DNA of 51,496 nt from an uncultured Lachnospiraceae bacterium (lineage in GTDB: Bacteria; Bacillota; Clostridia; Lachnospirales; Lachnospiraceae): NCBI GenBank assembly GCA_947169385.1, contig CAMVPR010000019.1, forward strand, positions 1 through 51,496, given 5' to 3'. The notes under the pieces were generated by a model. That model did not search any database. It saw only the letters and a list, made by a program, of their open reading frames with translations, and was not told the origin of the DNA. The translations under genes and the position numbers were made by a program. This document shows, one piece after another, positions 51,099 to 51,496 of the stretch (position 1 is its first letter; every line of letters starts with the position of its first letter).

Positions 51099-51180
51099 GA
51101 GAGTTTGAAAAACGCTGTTTCCTGGTATTGCTATTCTTAATCATGTGGACAGGCTCTGTGGGTTTCTGGACGTAAATAAC

Positions 51181-51252
51181 CTGCAAGCGGTCAAAAACGG
51201 AGGATGAACAGCTTATACTAACCGCTTACCCTCCGGTTTTGACCGCTTGCAG
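51181..51252. repeat. Large hairpin with 23-bp stem
   Basis: 51181-51203 (CTGCAAGCGGTCAAAA...) and 51230-51252 (...TTTTGACCGCTTGCAG) are reverse complements at 22 of 23 positions around a 26-base loop. It may be a terminator-like or MITE-like structure; on neither strand does a T tract follow. A second, smaller palindrome TATGTGATAT/ATATCACATA lies at 51277-51303. The 51099-51343 stretch shows no gene. Confidence 0.75.
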
Positions 51253-51343
51253 TAATTTATGGTTATGTACATTAGTTATGTGATATTATCCGTATATCAC
51301 ATAGCATTTGATAGATGTGAAATAATTTAAGGAGGAATAAGCT

Positions 51344-51421
51344 ATGCGCAAAGTTTTATCAGGATTATTAAAAAAACAAGGTGCAGTATTATGTGCGCTT
51401 GCAGTTTTGGTAACATCTTAG
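51344..51421 (+). CDS. Small hydrophobic peptide with in-frame TAG
   Basis: ATG 51344 with AAGGAGG nine bases upstream encodes 25 residues, MRKVLSGLLKKQGAVLCALA then VLVTS, and TAG. Beyond TAG the same frame stays open for GAIVPIRSDTVTVNLY to TAA at 51470-51472. The first part looks like an AgrD-type or secretion leader (basic, then amphipathic/hydrophobic). Either the peptide ends at TAG, or this is a broken 42-residue precursor. Confidence 0.5.
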   Translation: MRKVLSGLLKKQGAVLCALAVLVTS

Positions 51422-51487
51422 GGTGCAATTGTTCCAATTCGATCGGATACAGTAACAGTTAATTTGTATTAATGAGAGGTGAGGTTT

Positions 51488-51496
51488 ATGAAAAAA
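51488..51496 (+). CDS. Start of a gene cut by the window edge
   Basis: ATG AAA AAA with GAGGTGAGG eight bases upstream. The Lys-Lys start suggests an exported protein. Only three codons are visible. Confidence 0.5.

Overview
The window looks like the replication-origin region of a low-GC Firmicute, most likely a clostridial (Lachnospiraceae-type) gut or rumen anaerobe. The evidence is the conserved block rpmH-rnpA-yidD-yidC-jag-mnmE-mnmG-rsmG running rightward, dnaA-dnaN-S4 peptide-recF-gyrB-gyrA running leftward, soj/spo0J-type parAB with canonical Firmicute parS sites, DUF4446 next to parB, and AT-rich codon use. Genus cannot be fixed from the sequence alone.

Layout. 1-570: a tRNA-Ser with a strong leftward promoter; the left edge may be the start of an rRNA-type transcript. 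572-5640: an HD-GYP/receiver protein, an oxygen-sensitive class I fumarase in two subunits, a lipoprotein and a secreted Ig-like protein. 5663-14366: leftward replication operon gyrA, gyrB, recF, S4 peptide, dnaN, dnaA. 12647-13010 and 14367-14741: the two halves of a bipartite oriC flanking dnaA. 14845-25561: rightward ribosome, membrane-insertion and tRNA-modification genes, a degenerate DegS-like protein in the position where Bacillus carries noc, and argS. 23.8-30.4 kb: a repeat-rich centromere-like zone with six perfect parS sites, just before parAB at 31.4-33.1 kb. 33.1-46.4 kb: DUF4446, serS, a secreted transglutaminase-like protein, lipid kinase, trmB, D-Ala-D-Ala carboxypeptidase, FapA-like protein, AI-2E-family exporter, tRNA-Arg, tRNA-Lys and a GH13 enzyme. 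46.4-49.4 kb: an agr-type peptide quorum-sensing locus (agrA and agrC leftward; agrB and agrD rightward) with a direct-repeat operator, a frameshifted agrB and a kinase fossil. 49.5-51.5 kb: a SpoIID-like secreted protein, a small membrane protein, a large hairpin and a small peptide gene with an in-frame TAG.

How it fits together. DnaA, oriC, clamp, RecF and gyrase begin and support replication; ParA/ParB with the parS cluster segregate the origin. Genes on both sides are mostly read away from oriC.

The most unusual content is in the intergenic DNA. At least four repeat families are interleaved: (i) six copies of a 132-140 bp long-palindrome element with a conserved core, locus-specific but self-complementary arms, and one fixed orientation; (ii) many short imperfect palindromes of the type CATTCTGAGC...GAAGAAT; (iii) GGTGG/CCACC hairpins; (iv) a cloverleaf made of a GGAGCACA hairpin and a GGCGAACA hairpin inside a shared outer stem. 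Some parS copies have been multiplied together with these repeats, and one parS forms the stem of a transcription terminator.
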